Assembly (NCBI RefSeq): GCF_016861655.1
Contig: NZ_BOLN01000008.1
Coordinates: forward strand, 1-64,000
DNA from: Levilactobacillus lanxiensis
GTDB lineage: Bacteria > Bacillota > Bacilli > Lactobacillales > Lactobacillaceae
Reading direction: 5' to 3'
DNA: 64,000 nt
A program made the position numbers and the translations under genes. Shown piece after piece: positions 52,909 to 62,232 of the stretch; the stretch's first letter is position 1; each line of letters begins with the position of its first letter. The notes beneath the pieces were generated by a model. It was not told the origin of the DNA. It ran no database searches and was given only the letters and a program-made list of their open reading frames with translations.

Positions 52909-53069
52909 TTTTTTACAACAACTTTTATTTAAGCTTTTAATTAACTGTATGAATATGGGCTGTCTGCGCGAACAACATGATGTTTCACCCCCAAAAGGCC
53001 TGAATTAACCGTTAACCCACCAGGTCTAACTGAGCATTCACCGAACTATTACTGTTTATTAGTATATAA

Positions 53070-53098
53070 ATTATACCCAAACAAACGTTTGTCTTCAA
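53070..53098 (-). promoter_or_regulatory. dinB promoter
   Basis: Minus-strand TTGAAG (53093-53098), 17-bp spacer, TATAAT (53070-53075). The spacer contains the LexA-type box. Confidence 0.75.
53078..53091. promoter_or_regulatory. LexA/DinR-type SOS box in the dinB promoter
   Basis: CAAACAAACGTTTG matches the Gram-positive box CGAACRNRYGTTYG at 13 of 14 positions and fills the -35/-10 spacer, a position suited to repression. Confidence 0.75.
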
Positions 53099-53165
53099 TC
53101 AAAAGCCGTTATCTTTTTCCCGTAATTCTTCGGCTTTTACTCACCGTTCACTCAAAATTTGGCCG

Positions 53166-53191
53166 AAAAAAAAACGGCCTCTAGGAGACCG
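53166..53191 (-). terminator. terminator of yajC
   Basis: CGGTCTC / GAGGCCG followed by nine T on the minus strand. Confidence 0.9.
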
Positions 53192-53205
53192 AACTTTTTG
53201 ATGTC

Positions 53206-53655
53206 TTATTTAGCTGAGTCATCGTCAGTTTTTTCAGCAGTTTCGTCACTTACAGCGGCGTCACTTGCTGGTTCTTCAGTGGCATCTTCAGCGGGTTGAT
53301 CCTCGCTGGCTGCTTCACTGGTTGCGTCGTTAGCGGCTGGGGCCGTAACGGCTTGTGGTGCTTGAGACGTTACTTGGGCAATGGCACGCAAGTCAAAGAC
53401 CAAGTAGATCCCGTCGCAATCCAAGGTAACCGTTTGGTCAGCTTGGTTGATTTCGTCGATCACACCGTGTAACCGGCCAATCGTGATGACGTGGTCGCCC
53501 TTTTTAAGTTCGCTCATCATGTCACGATGCTTCTTTTGTTGTTTTTGTTGTGGACGTAACATTAAGAAGTACATCAACCCCAAGAAGACAACTAAGATAA
53601 TCAACGTTGAGTAACCACCGGCAGCGCCAGCAGCAATATTTAAATTATCAAACAC
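53206..53655 (-). CDS. yajC: preprotein translocase subunit YajC
   Basis: A 149-residue YajC. The membrane helix is YSTLIILVVFLGLMYFLML (about 15-33), followed by RPQQKQQKKHRDMMSELKKGDHVITIGRLHGVIDEI (about 34-69), the conserved core. The last 50 residues are an Asp/Glu/Ala/Ser-rich tail, longer than in Bacillus. YajC joins SecDF at the Sec translocon. It has its own short upstream region of 154 bp behind ruvB and is followed by a strong terminator. Confidence 0.9.
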   Translation of the reverse strand: MFDNLNIAAGAAGGYSTLIILVVFLGLMYFLMLRPQQKQQKKHRDMMSELKKGDHVITIGRLHGVIDEINQADQTVTLDCDGIYLVFDLRAIAQVTSQAPQAVTAPAANDATSEAASEDQPAEDATEEPASDAAVSDETAEKTDDDSAK

Positions 53656-53809
53656 ATTTGTTCACCCCTTTATATTCTATCTATTGGACAACTTTACCAG
53701 AATACGGGGAATCCGTCCAATTATTTCTAGAAATTCTTTAGACGTTCGGCATTGCCGCGTACTTTCAGAAACGGCTTGTCACCGCGGACGGACGCTATCG
53801 ATCAGGCGC

Positions 53810-54832
53810 TTAACCATTTTCCTGTTGTGGGAATTGGCGGCCGAGATGTTCATACCCCGCCGGCGTGACGACCCGTCCCCGGGCTGTGCGTTTCAAATAC
53901 CCGCGCTGCAGGAGATAGGGCTCGTACATGGCCGCGACAGTTTCCGTTTCCTCACCGACATTGGCCGCCAAAGTATTCAACCCGACTGGTCCACCATTAT
54001 AGTAATCGATCATGGTTTCCAACAGCTTGATGTCAGTGGCGTCTAGCCCGGCCGAATCCACTCGCAGTAATTTCAGCGCATGGTTCACGATGGCTAGGTC
54101 AATCTCGGTATGATCAGGCGAGACTTCCGCAAAATCCCGAATCCGTTTCAACAAGCGGTTCGCAATTCGGGGCGTGCCCCGTGAGCGTAAGGCAATCTCG
54201 TGGGCCCCCTCAGTTGCGATGCGCGTGTTAAAAATGTCCGCCGACCGCGTCACAATTTCTTGGAGATCTTGCGTTTGGTAGTAAGCCATGTGTTCCACGA
54301 TGCCAAACCGGTCCCGCAACGGTGCGGACAACAAGCCGGCCCGGGTCGTGGCCCCAATCAGCGTGAATGGTGGCAACGGGAAGTGCACCGGATGGGCGGT
54401 TGGCCCCTGCCCCACCACGATATCAATGTAGAAATCTTCCATTGCGGAGTAGAGCATTTCCTCAACAATTTTCGGTAGCCGGTGAATTTCATCAATGAAG
54501 AGAATATCCCCCGGTTGCAGTTCGTTGAGTAAAGCCACCAGGTCGCCCGGCTTTTCAATCGCCGGACCACTGGTCGTGCGGATGTGTACGTCCATTTCGT
54601 TAGCAATCACCATCGCCAAGGTCGTCTTCCCTAAACCAGGTGGTCCATACAACAGCACGTGGTCCAAGGATTCTTCCCGTTGCTTGGCCGCCTGAATGTA
54701 GACGGACAATTCGTGTTTGATGGGGTCCTGACCGATATACTGGGCCAGGGTTTGCGGTCGCAATGATTTTTCAATCGAGTCTTCGTTATCATCCGCTGGT
54801 TCCGGTGACACGACACGTTCATCATCAGTCAT
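53810..54832 (-). CDS. ruvB: Holliday junction branch-migration ATPase RuvB
   Basis: A 340-residue AAA+ motor. Walker [19 protein letters not shown] (about 63-80), Walker [11 protein letters not shown] (about 111-120), sensor/arginine-finger segment [21 protein letters not shown] (about 155-175), and the winged-helix end [20 protein letters not shown]. Works as a hexamer with RuvA on Holliday junctions. RuvA ends 21 bp upstream, so the pair is one operon, probably SOS-regulated. Confidence 0.96.
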   Translation of the reverse strand: MTDDERVVSPEPADDNEDSIEKSLRPQTLAQYIGQDPIKHELSVYIQAAKQREESLDHVLLYGPPGLGKTTLAMVIANEMDVHIRTTSGPAIEKPGDLVALLNELQPGDILFIDEIHRLPKIVEEMLYSAMEDFYIDIVVGQGPTAHPVHFPLPPFTLIGATTRAGLLSAPLRDRFGIVEHMAYYQTQDLQEIVTRSADIFNTRIATEGAHEIALRSRGTPRIANRLLKRIRDFAEVSPDHTEIDLAIVNHALKLLRVDSAGLDATDIKLLETMIDYYNGGPVGLNTLAANVGEETETVAAMYEPYLLQRGYLKRTARGRVVTPAGYEHLGRQFPQQENG

Positions 54833-54853
54833 GGGTCAGCCTCCTTTCAAAAA

Positions 54854-55459
54854 CTAGTTTGTCAATAAACGTAAGCCTTCGCTCAGATAATCATTGGTCG
54901 AGTCGCCGGCAAATTTCCGCAACTGCGGCGTGATTTTTTTAACGGCAGCGGCCTTGTATCCCAGTGCTGTCAAAGCCGCAATCGCGTCATCCAATTTCGG
55001 ATTTCCCTCGCCAGTCGTGACGGCTTCGGGTGTGAACAAGGCCCCATCGTCGACTGGTGCCAGGTCATCCAACTTGTTCTGCAGGTCCAAGACAATCTGG
55101 CCAGCAGTCTTCTTCCCAATTCCGGGGAACTTCGTCAGGAAGCTGATATCGTTGGTCTTAATCGCCAACATCAGCCCTTGATGGTCCGGATTGGCCAGAA
55201 TCGCCAGTGCACTCTTGGGCCCAATACCGTTAACGTTGATTAATTTTAGGAACAATTGTTTTTCAGCAAAATCTGCGAAACCGTAAAGGGTCTGCGCCGT
55301 GTCACTCACCGCCTGATAGACGTAAATCGTGACTGGTGTGGTGCCAACGGCGTAGCGGTAAGGGTTAGCGGTATTGACCAGATAACCCACCCCGTTAACG
55401 TCAACGACCACGTGGTCCGGATAGACCGCCGCAATCGTGCCATGAAGGTATTCATACAT
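54854..55459 (-). CDS. ruvA: Holliday junction DNA-binding protein RuvA
   Basis: A 201-residue RuvA. The OB domain (MYEYLHGTIAAVYPDHVVVDVNGVGYLVN) is followed by two helix-hairpin-helix units (LINVNGIGPKSALAIL near 72-87 and FPGIGKKTAGQIVLDLQNKL near 107-126) and the RuvB-contacting domain III (ALTALGYKAAAVKKI). ATG at 55459 is chosen because AAAGGAGAC precedes it. Its transcript probably starts near 55835 and so reads through R10. Confidence 0.95.
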   Translation of the reverse strand: MYEYLHGTIAAVYPDHVVVDVNGVGYLVNTANPYRYAVGTTPVTIYVYQAVSDTAQTLYGFADFAEKQLFLKLINVNGIGPKSALAILANPDHQGLMLAIKTNDISFLTKFPGIGKKTAGQIVLDLQNKLDDLAPVDDGALFTPEAVTTGEGNPKLDDAIAALTALGYKAAAVKKITPQLRKFAGDSTNDYLSEGLRLLTN

Positions 55460-55509
55460 GCCAGTTAGTCTCCTTTGCGCTTGCATCCAGGTAAATGACC
55501 GGATCAGTT

Positions 55510-55760
55510 AGCTAGTAAAAACGAAGTCGGGCCGATGCTTTCGTTCCCGGCGGCGGGCTCAAACTGCCCTGCTGTGGGGAACGGCTCCAGCCTGAGAAGC
55601 GGTCTGGGGCCTCGTCTTGAAACCTCGCTAAGAATCACGAGTTTCCAAGGCCGTCCCGTGCTCTAGGCTGAGAAAAATCCCTCAGCCAAGACCACCGACA
55701 CAGCTGGTCAGTTTGGCCCGCCTCTGGTCACTTACATTGGCCGAGACATTTTTACTAGCT
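55510..55760 (+). repeat. structured repeat R10 (type I with extended outer stem)
   Basis: Outermost arms AGCTAGTAAAAA (55510-55521) and TTTTTACTAGCT (55749-55760) pair perfectly and are unique to this copy. Next come TCGG.CC.ATG / CATTGGCCGA and the type I closing stem GGCGGG.TCAAACTG / CAGTTTGGCCCGCC. P2 pairs GGCTCCAG with CTGGGGCC. P3 pairs CTTG.AAC..CG with CG.GTTTCCAAG. P4 is GGCTGAG / CTCAGCC (55666-55672 / 55681-55687). Confidence 0.87.
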
Positions 55761-55817
55761 CAAAACTGACTGATTGTTAGCCAGCCTCAAGCGTCTTATT
55801 CATCTATCTATCTTTAA

Positions 55818-55832
55818 GAAAACATATGTTTG
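55818..55832. promoter_or_regulatory. LexA/DinR-type box upstream of ruvA
   Basis: Minus-strand CAAACATATGTTTTC matches the SOS box at about 12 of 14 positions, just downstream of an extended -10 (TGGTACAAT, TACAAT at 55842-55847). Likely the SOS-controlled ruvAB promoter, 360 bp before ruvA. Confidence 0.6.
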
Positions 55833-55984
55833 CTTTTTTAAATTGTACCACACTTGGCTCAACTTAGACTATAGATTCTGTTCTGAGTTTTCTGACGCCA
55901 AAAAATAGAATCTAGCCCAGCAATAACTGAGCGGTTAGCCGGAGACAGTCAACTGGGACAAGCAAAGCAAAAACAAAAGCGAAC

Positions 55985-56191
55985 CGAATAGGTGGTCATT
56001 CTGGAGGCAGCTAAGGCCCACACCTGTGTCGGGGACCTTAGTCGGTGTTTTTCGCCGGCTTAGGTCCCGGGACGACTTTGAGATTGCGCTCTTGGCAAGC
56101 TCAAAGCGAGACTGAAGACCGCTCTTTGGCTTCAGTCGGTCCCCACAGGTGTGGGCCTTAGCTGCCGGAAGAATTTAAGACCACCTATTCG
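55985..56191 (-). repeat. structured repeat R11 (type I; outer arm contains the mutL stop)
   Basis: Arms CGAATAGGTGGTC (55985-55997) and GACCACCTATTCG (56179-56191) pair over 13 bp, then 22 bp of GCAGCTAAGGCC... pair again after an internal loop. The right arm includes the last codons and stop of mutL (56185-56187). P2 pairs ACTGAAG with CTTCAGT; P3 CTTTGAG with CTCAAAG; P4 GGGACCT with AGGTCCC (56032-56038 / 56062-56068). CCGACACAG is present. Confidence 0.87.
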
Positions 56192-58185
56192 CCCCAGTCG
56201 TCGCCGGAGTGGTGTGGATCCTGAATCCGTTTAAACAGCTTTTCCAAGTCCTGATCCGTGAAATGGACCAGCACTGGTCGGCCGTGAGGACAGTTGAACG
56301 GGTTCTCCGCTGTGGATAATTTCACCAGTAAAGCGCGAGCCTGCTGGTCGTCCAGGTGATGATTGGCCTTGATGGCGCGCTTACAGCTCATCATGATGGC
56401 CGTCTTTTCCCGGAAAGCCGCCACGGAAATCTTGCCGTCCTTTAAGACCCAGTCAATCATTTCTTTAATGGTATCGGTCTCCTGCCCGGCCTTGAACCAA
56501 GTTGGGTGTTCGTGCACGATGAAACTATTCGGGCCAAATGACTCGAGGTTGATGCCCACACTAGCTAACGTTTCCAAGTGATTGGTCAGTTCCAAGACGT
56601 CCGTCGTCGGGTAATCCAAGACGATGGGCACCAACAATTTCTGCTCGTCATCGCTGACCTCGCCGATTGCCTGGCGGTAGAACTCATAGTTCACCCGTTC
56701 CTGTGCGGCGTGTTGGTCGACTAAATATAGCCCATCATCGGCCTCGGCCAACAGGTACGTGCCGTGGACCTGCCCCAGGTAGCGTAACTGAGGGAAGCGT
56801 TGGGCTGGCGGTTCGGGCGCCGTCAATGAAACTTCGGCGACCGGTTCCTCAACGGGCGGCGTTGACCCACCCAGGGGTGCGGCAACCCGTTCCGTTTGAT
56901 ATTTCTCATCAAATTCCTGGACGGCTGGCAATTGGAAATCCTGCTTGTCATGCACGACCACAGGCTCAACCGGGACCTCTTCTGGCGTGCTCAACGGTTG
57001 CGGGCCAGCGGCCGGTGTTGCGGCTGGTTGCGCCGGTGTAGGCGTTGATGCCGCACTCTCGGCCGGTTGTGGCGCTGGCTGGGTGTGGCGCGCCGACATA
57101 TCATACTTGGCCGAGACGTCGTTTAACGCCATGGTCAGTTGATCCGTGGTGGCGGCTTCCCGCTTTTTCGTTGGCATTTCATCGAAGACATCCGGAATCA
57201 AATTCTCCCGGGAAAGCCGCTTGAACACGGTGTCCTGAATCAGCTGCGTCAGTTCCGGCTCTTCACTGATGCGGACCTCTTGCTTGGTTGGATGCACGTT
57301 CACGTCCACCAGTAAGGGGTCCATTTTAATATCCAGTACGGCCAGCGGGTAACGGCCGACCATCAGCTTGGACCCGTACCCGGCAATCAAAGCCTTGCTC
57401 AATTGAAAATTGTGAATGTACCGGCCATTTAGCAGTAACGAAATGTACTGCCGACTTGCCCGCGTCAACTCGGGCAAGCTCACGTAACCGCTCACCTGAA
57501 AATCTGGGTTCTTGCCATTGATGGCTACCATCTTCCGGGCGCTCTGGACGCCATAAATGCCGGCAATCACCTGTTGCAGGTCGCCCCGCCCGGCTGTCCG
57601 GGTAAGCTCACGACCGTTGTGGACCAGGGAAAACGCCACGTCGGGATAGCTTAAGGCCAGCCGGTTGACGATATCCGTGATCCGGGCTAGCTCGGTGGCT
57701 GGTGATTTCAAATACTTCAAGCGTGCCGGCACGTTGCCAAAGAGGTCCTTGACGGTAATCGTGGTCCCCTTGCGAGCGGCCGCGGCGGTGTGTTCCTTGA
57801 TGATGCCGCCCACGTTGTGAATCAACGTGCCAACACTCCCGGTCGAGGTCGTCATCGTGACGTCGGCCACGGAAGCGATACTAGGTAGGGCTTCACCCCG
57901 GAACCCCAGGGATTTGATACGAAAGAGGTCCCGCCGGTCGGTAATCTTACTGGTGGCGTGGCGTTTGAAGGCCATCTCGGTATCTTCATCCGCGATGCCG
58001 TCCCCGTCATCAACCACGGTAATCCGTTGTAACCCGGCCTCCTCGACCGTGATATCAATCTGTTTACTGTGGGCGTCGACTGCGTTTTCGACCAGTTCCT
58101 TGACCACGGATGCGGGCCGTTCAACCACTTCACCCGCGGCAATCTGGTCGGCTAAGACCGACGCTAATTCATGAATTTTGGCCAT
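56185..58185 (-). CDS. mutL: DNA mismatch repair protein MutL
   Basis: A 666-residue MutL with intact GHKL ATPase motifs: [16 protein letters not shown] (about 31-46), [12 protein letters not shown] (about 56-67), [14 protein letters not shown] (about 92-105). The C-terminal domain carries the endonuclease motif [12 protein letters not shown] (near 490-501), [12 protein letters not shown] and FNCPHGRPV, so it should nick DNA itself, as expected where MutH is absent. The linker (about 345-470) is Pro/Ala/Glu-rich and low complexity. ATG at 58185 follows GGAAGGG. Its stop lies in the arm of R11. Confidence 0.95.
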   Translation of the reverse strand: MAKIHELASVLADQIAAGEVVERPASVVKELVENAVDAHSKQIDITVEEAGLQRITVVDDGDGIADEDTEMAFKRHATSKITDRRDLFRIKSLGFRGEALPSIASVADVTMTTSTGSVGTLIHNVGGIIKEHTAAAARKGTTITVKDLFGNVPARLKYLKSPATELARITDIVNRLALSYPDVAFSLVHNGRELTRTAGRGDLQQVIAGIYGVQSARKMVAINGKNPDFQVSGYVSLPELTRASRQYISLLLNGRYIHNFQLSKALIAGYGSKLMVGRYPLAVLDIKMDPLLVDVNVHPTKQEVRISEEPELTQLIQDTVFKRLSRENLIPDVFDEMPTKKREAATTDQLTMALNDVSAKYDMSARHTQPAPQPAESAASTPTPAQPAATPAAGPQPLSTPEEVPVEPVVVHDKQDFQLPAVQEFDEKYQTERVAAPLGGSTPPVEEPVAEVSLTAPEPPAQRFPQLRYLGQVHGTYLLAEADDGLYLVDQHAAQERVNYEFYRQAIGEVSDDEQKLLVPIVLDYPTTDVLELTNHLETLASVGINLESFGPNSFIVHEHPTWFKAGQETDTIKEMIDWVLKDGKISVAAFREKTAIMMSCKRAIKANHHLDDQQARALLVKLSTAENPFNCPHGRPVLVHFTDQDLEKLFKRIQDPHHSGDDWGE

Positions 58186-58214
58186 CAACGACCCTTCCTC
58201 TCATTGCGTAAATA

Positions 58215-58438
58215 AAAAATGGTGGATGCATCCGTTCCCGACGGTGGATTCAAGGTTCCCTGCTGTGGGGCCCGCTTCCAGCCTGAGAAACGGTCTTCCA
58301 GCTCGCCTTGAAGCCTGGAAAATCACCAGTCTCCAAGGTCGGCCCGTGCTCTAAGTTGAGAAACACACTCAACTAAGACCACCGACACAGCTGAGAACCT
58401 TGATCCACCTCTGGTCACTCACATCGACCACCATTTTT
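58215..58438 (+). repeat. structured repeat R12 (type I with extended outer stem)
   Basis: Outermost arms AAAAATGGTGG (58215 on) and CCACCATTTTT (to 58438) pair perfectly. Closing stem GGTGGATTCAAGGTT.. pairs with AACCTTGATCCACC. P3 pairs CCTTG..CTGG with CCAG..CAAGG. P4 is AGTTGAG / CTCAACT (58354-58360 / 58368-58374), a double-sided change from GGCTGAG / CTCAGCC. Its 5' end is 30 bp before the mutL start. Confidence 0.87.
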
Positions 58439-58583
58439 CATTGTCTTACTTTATTATCACGATAATTTGTTTTTAGTTAGCCTAGCGCCATTCGCAAACA
58501 ATTTTAGGTTATCTCTGCTAAATCTGCCACCCAAACGACTCGTAGTCCCTTTTGGCCAGCCAACTTAACATCATCAAAGCTGT

Positions 58584-61289
58584 TTACTTCTTCGCCAATT
58601 TCTGTTGCCATTGGTAAACCTGGTTCATGATGGCCATTGGGGTCATCCCCATCAGGTTCAGGTCGGAAATTTGTGCCAGCACCTTGGCCTGAGCCGGATT
58701 CAGCTCTGGCTCTTCCGTGAACAACGAGAGCTGTTGATCGGTAGCTGGTTCTGCCGGCTCGCTTGGTTCTGGGGTTGGTTCGCTGACAGCCGGTTCCGGC
58801 TTAACTGTCTCTGCCGGTTGCTCCTGCACGGGAGCCGTCGATTCTGATGCCGTTGGGGCCGTTTGAATAGGTGCCTGCGCCGTTTCTGGTGTGGACAGGG
58901 GTTGGTCCTCAGCTGACTGTTCCAGGTCCTCTAAGATGACCTCAGCACGGTCTAACAGCTTCGTTGGCATCCCGGCCAATTTGGCCACGTGAATCCCGTA
59001 AGACTTGTCCGCGGGACCCGGTTGCATTTGGTGTAAGAAGACCAGGTCGCCATCGCGTTCGACAGCGCCCACATGGACGTTGCGTAACTGCTTTAAGGAC
59101 TGGTCTAACGCCGTTAACTCGTGGTAGTGGGTTGAGAACAACGTCTTGGCGTGGACCCGGTTGTGAACGTATTCGATAATGGCCTGGGCCAGCGCCATCC
59201 CGTCATACGTGGCCGTGCCCCGCCCGATTTCATCGAATAAGATCAGGCTGTTGGCGGTAGCTTGACTCAACGCGTGGTTGGCCTCTTGCATTTCCACCAT
59301 GAAGGTACTTTGCCCAGAAATCAGGTCATCTGCGGCCCCGATTCGGGTGAAAATTTGGTCAAAGATGGGCATCTGGGCGGACTCTGCGGGCACGAAACAC
59401 CCCATCTGCGCCATAATTACGGTCAGGGCCAGTTGCCGCATGTAGGTACTCTTCCCGGACATGTTCGGCCCGGTAATCAGTAAGATGTTGGTTTGTTCAT
59501 CCATCATGACATCATTAGGGACGTATGATTGACGACCCAAAACCTTTTCGACCACGGGATGTCGGCCCTGTTTAATGGCTAAATTATGCCCTTCAATCAA
59601 CGTTGGCTTGATGAAGTGATAGTCCTCGCTGACGACGGCAAAACTTTGGAGCACGTCTAGACTGGCAATAGCGGCGGCTAATTTCTGTAGCCGGGTGATG
59701 GCCAGTTTAACCTGTTCACGCAGATCAACAAATAATTTATATTCCAGCGCAACGGATTTCTCCTCGGCCTCTAAGATCAAGCGTTCCTTATCCTTCAGCT
59801 CAGGCGTTGAGAACCGTTCGGCGTTAGCCAGCGTCTGCTTTCGTTCGTACCGGTCAGCCGGCAATTTGTCCAGGTTGACCTTGGTGACCTCGATGTAGTA
59901 CCCGAAGACGTGGTTGTAGCCAATCTTCAGGTTATTGATCCCGGTTACTTCACGTTCGTGGGCTTCCATTTCGGCCAGCCAGGTCTTCCCGTTACGCATG
60001 GCATCGCGGTACTCGTCCAATTGGGCGTTGAACCCATCACGAATCACCCCACCGTCGGAAACGGAGATTGGGGGTTCGGGCACAATGGCCTCCCGAATGG
60101 CCGCCGCGACATCTTCCACGGGGTCCAATCCGGCCAGCGTGTCATCAAAGACCGGTTCGTCCAGCTCTTCAATCGTGTGCTGGATTTGTGGTACCTGTTC
60201 CAAGGACGTTTGCAGCTGGATTAAGTCCCGGCCGTTTACGCTTCCGAAGGCTACGCGCCCGGCTAAGCGTTCCAGGTCATAGACCTTAACCAATTCTTCC
60301 TGCAAATTATTGCGTTCAAAATAGTGGTCGAGTAACGCGCCGACCTTGTCCTGCCGTTCTTCAATCTGTTGCCGGTCAATCAGCGGCCGATCTAACCATT
60401 GCTTCAGTAGCCGCCCCCCCATGGCCGTCTTGGTTTGGTCCAAGAGCCACAGTAAGGTCCCCGATTTTTTCTTGGTTCGTAAGTTCTGGGTGATTTCCAG
60501 GTTGCTTTGTGAGGAATGGTCCATCTTCAAAAAGGCGGTTGGTCGGTAAGCCACGGCCCGTTGTAAATGCGCCAGACTGCGTTTCTGCGTCACCGTCACG
60601 TAGGTCACCAGGACACCAACAACTTGCTTCAGCAAATCGGTCTGTAGGTCCTGCTCCACGTAACTGAGCTCGGAACTTGATTGAATCTCGTCTTGATTAG
60701 AAATCATCATGCCGAGCTGTTTCATCCGAGCCTTCAACTCATCGTCAATCGTGGTATCCACGACGACTTCCTTGGTCTGCAGGCTCATTAATTCATTCAT
60801 GACGGGGTCGTCACCACTGATTTCAGCGGCCTTGAGTTCCCCGGTCGACAAGTCGGTGTAGGCCAAGCCGTATTGTGACTTAGTGCTCATGGTTAGGGCG
60901 GTCAAGTAGTTGTTCCGCTTGGCGCCGGCAGCGCCGGTATCGGTCTGGGTCCCTGGGGTCACCAGTTGAATGACCTCTCGCTTAACCATTCCCTTGGCTA
61001 ACTTCGGGTCCTCCATTTGTTCACAAACGGCAACCTTGTAGCCCTGATCCACCAAAATGTCGATGTAGTTTTGCACGGCCTTGTGCGGCACCCCACACAT
61101 CGGAATCGGGTTCTTGGCACTGTGACTCCGGGTCGTCAACGTCAGCTCCAGCAATTGCGAACCCTTGACGGCGTCTTCATTGAACATTTCATAAAAGTCC
61201 CCGAGCCGGTAGAACAAGAACGCATCGGGATACTGATCTTTAATCTTTTGGTACTGCACCATCATGGGCGTCGTGTTCGTTTTCGTCAT
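58584..61289 (-). CDS. mutS: DNA mismatch repair protein MutS
   Basis: A 901-residue MutS. The mismatch-contact motif is [13 protein letters not shown] (about 22-34). Walker A is [31 protein letters not shown] (about 608-638), Walker [29 protein letters not shown] (about 683-710) with the dimer His in [10 protein letters not shown] Pro/Glu/Thr-rich low-complexity insert (about 800-855) precedes DQQLSLF, a canonical beta-clamp-binding motif, and a terminal dimer helix. It recognises mismatches and recruits MutL. AAGGATG is the likely ribosome site. It lies 28 bp behind ymdB. Confidence 0.95.
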   Translation of the reverse strand: MTKTNTTPMMVQYQKIKDQYPDAFLFYRLGDFYEMFNEDAVKGSQLLELTLTTRSHSAKNPIPMCGVPHKAVQNYIDILVDQGYKVAVCEQMEDPKLAKGMVKREVIQLVTPGTQTDTGAAGAKRNNYLTALTMSTKSQYGLAYTDLSTGELKAAEISGDDPVMNELMSLQTKEVVVDTTIDDELKARMKQLGMMISNQDEIQSSSELSYVEQDLQTDLLKQVVGVLVTYVTVTQKRSLAHLQRAVAYRPTAFLKMDHSSQSNLEITQNLRTKKKSGTLLWLLDQTKTAMGGRLLKQWLDRPLIDRQQIEERQDKVGALLDHYFERNNLQEELVKVYDLERLAGRVAFGSVNGRDLIQLQTSLEQVPQIQHTIEELDEPVFDDTLAGLDPVEDVAAAIREAIVPEPPISVSDGGVIRDGFNAQLDEYRDAMRNGKTWLAEMEAHEREVTGINNLKIGYNHVFGYYIEVTKVNLDKLPADRYERKQTLANAERFSTPELKDKERLILEAEEKSVALEYKLFVDLREQVKLAITRLQKLAAAIASLDVLQSFAVVSEDYHFIKPTLIEGHNLAIKQGRHPVVEKVLGRQSYVPNDVMMDEQTNILLITGPNMSGKSTYMRQLALTVIMAQMGCFVPAESAQMPIFDQIFTRIGAADDLISGQSTFMVEMQEANHALSQATANSLILFDEIGRGTATYDGMALAQAIIEYVHNRVHAKTLFSTHYHELTALDQSLKQLRNVHVGAVERDGDLVFLHQMQPGPADKSYGIHVAKLAGMPTKLLDRAEVILEDLEQSAEDQPLSTPETAQAPIQTAPTASESTAPVQEQPAETVKPEPAVSEPTPEPSEPAEPATDQQLSLFTEEPELNPAQAKVLAQISDLNLMGMTPMAIMNQVYQWQQKLAKK

Positions 61290-61317
61290 GAAAAATGGTT
61301 CATCCTTCCGTTATCGT

Positions 61318-62112
61318 TTAGCTTTGGTACGGGTGTTGTGGGCTGATCAAGATTGGCTTGATGCTAGCCGCGTGCCCCGTTTTATCGTTTAAGTCAATGA
61401 CGGCACCGGAGAGAATTCCGGGACCGACTTCTTGGACCGTGTAGCGGGTTGGCCGTTGGTTTTCAAAGCGTTCGATGACGCTATCGGCCTGCATCCCCAA
61501 AACACTGTCGGCGGGACCGGTCATGCCGGCTTCGGTCATGAAGGCCGTGCCGCCACGCAGAACCTGCGCGTCACTGGTCTGCACGTGCGTATGGGTGCCA
61601 ACGACGGCGGAAACCTTACCGGCATAGCGCATCGCAAAGGCCCGTTTCTCACTGGTCGTTTCCGCATGGAAATCAACGAAGACAAAATCCGTGTCCAGTT
61701 CTGGCAGTAACTCCTTCATTTTCGCAAAGGGATCGTCCATGGGGTTCATGAAGACCCGGCCTTGCATGTTGACAACGGCCAACACTTGTTGGTTCACTTT
61801 GACCTTCGTCCAGCCCTGTCCCGGCGTATCACCAGGGAAGTTAGCGGGCCGAACTAGCCGGTTGGCGCCACCAATGAAATCATAGAGTTCGGCGTTGTCC
61901 CAGGTATGGTTTCCCATCGTGACCACATCGGCGCCATCTTTTAAGAGCTGCTTGTAAATACTTTGACTGATACCGCGACCAACGGGGGTTGAATTTTCCC
62001 CGTTGACGATGGTGACTTGGGGCTTTAAGTCCCGCTTTAATTGGGGGAGGTACTCATGAATCATATCCACACCAATATTTCCAACAACGTCACCAACAAA
62101 TAAAATACGCAT
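61318..62112 (-). CDS. YmdB family metallophosphoesterase
   Basis: A 264-residue TIGR00282/YmdB protein: ILFVGDVVGNIGVDMIHEYLPQLK (about 3-26), VNGENSTPVGRG (about 37-48), VVTMGNHTWDNAELYDFI (about 60-77), FVDFHAETTSEKRAF and VGTHTHVQTSDA (about 175-186). In Bacillus it hydrolyses 2',3'-cyclic nucleotides and influences biofilm and mRNA turnover. Placement beside rny is conserved. AGGGGAACGAAG precedes the ATG. Confidence 0.92.
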   Translation of the reverse strand: MRILFVGDVVGNIGVDMIHEYLPQLKRDLKPQVTIVNGENSTPVGRGISQSIYKQLLKDGADVVTMGNHTWDNAELYDFIGGANRLVRPANFPGDTPGQGWTKVKVNQQVLAVVNMQGRVFMNPMDDPFAKMKELLPELDTDFVFVDFHAETTSEKRAFAMRYAGKVSAVVGTHTHVQTSDAQVLRGGTAFMTEAGMTGPADSVLGMQADSVIERFENQRPTRYTVQEVGPGILSGAVIDLNDKTGHAASIKPILISPQHPYQS

Positions 62113-62232
62113 CTTCGTTCCCCTATCTAGACCGTTTTGGCCCGCCTGGCTCTTGTGACCAGTTCTCGTAAATAACCTCTATTTTACCATGGTTTTTCTA
62201 ATCCTGCGTGAGTTAAATCTGAGCTAATCCCC

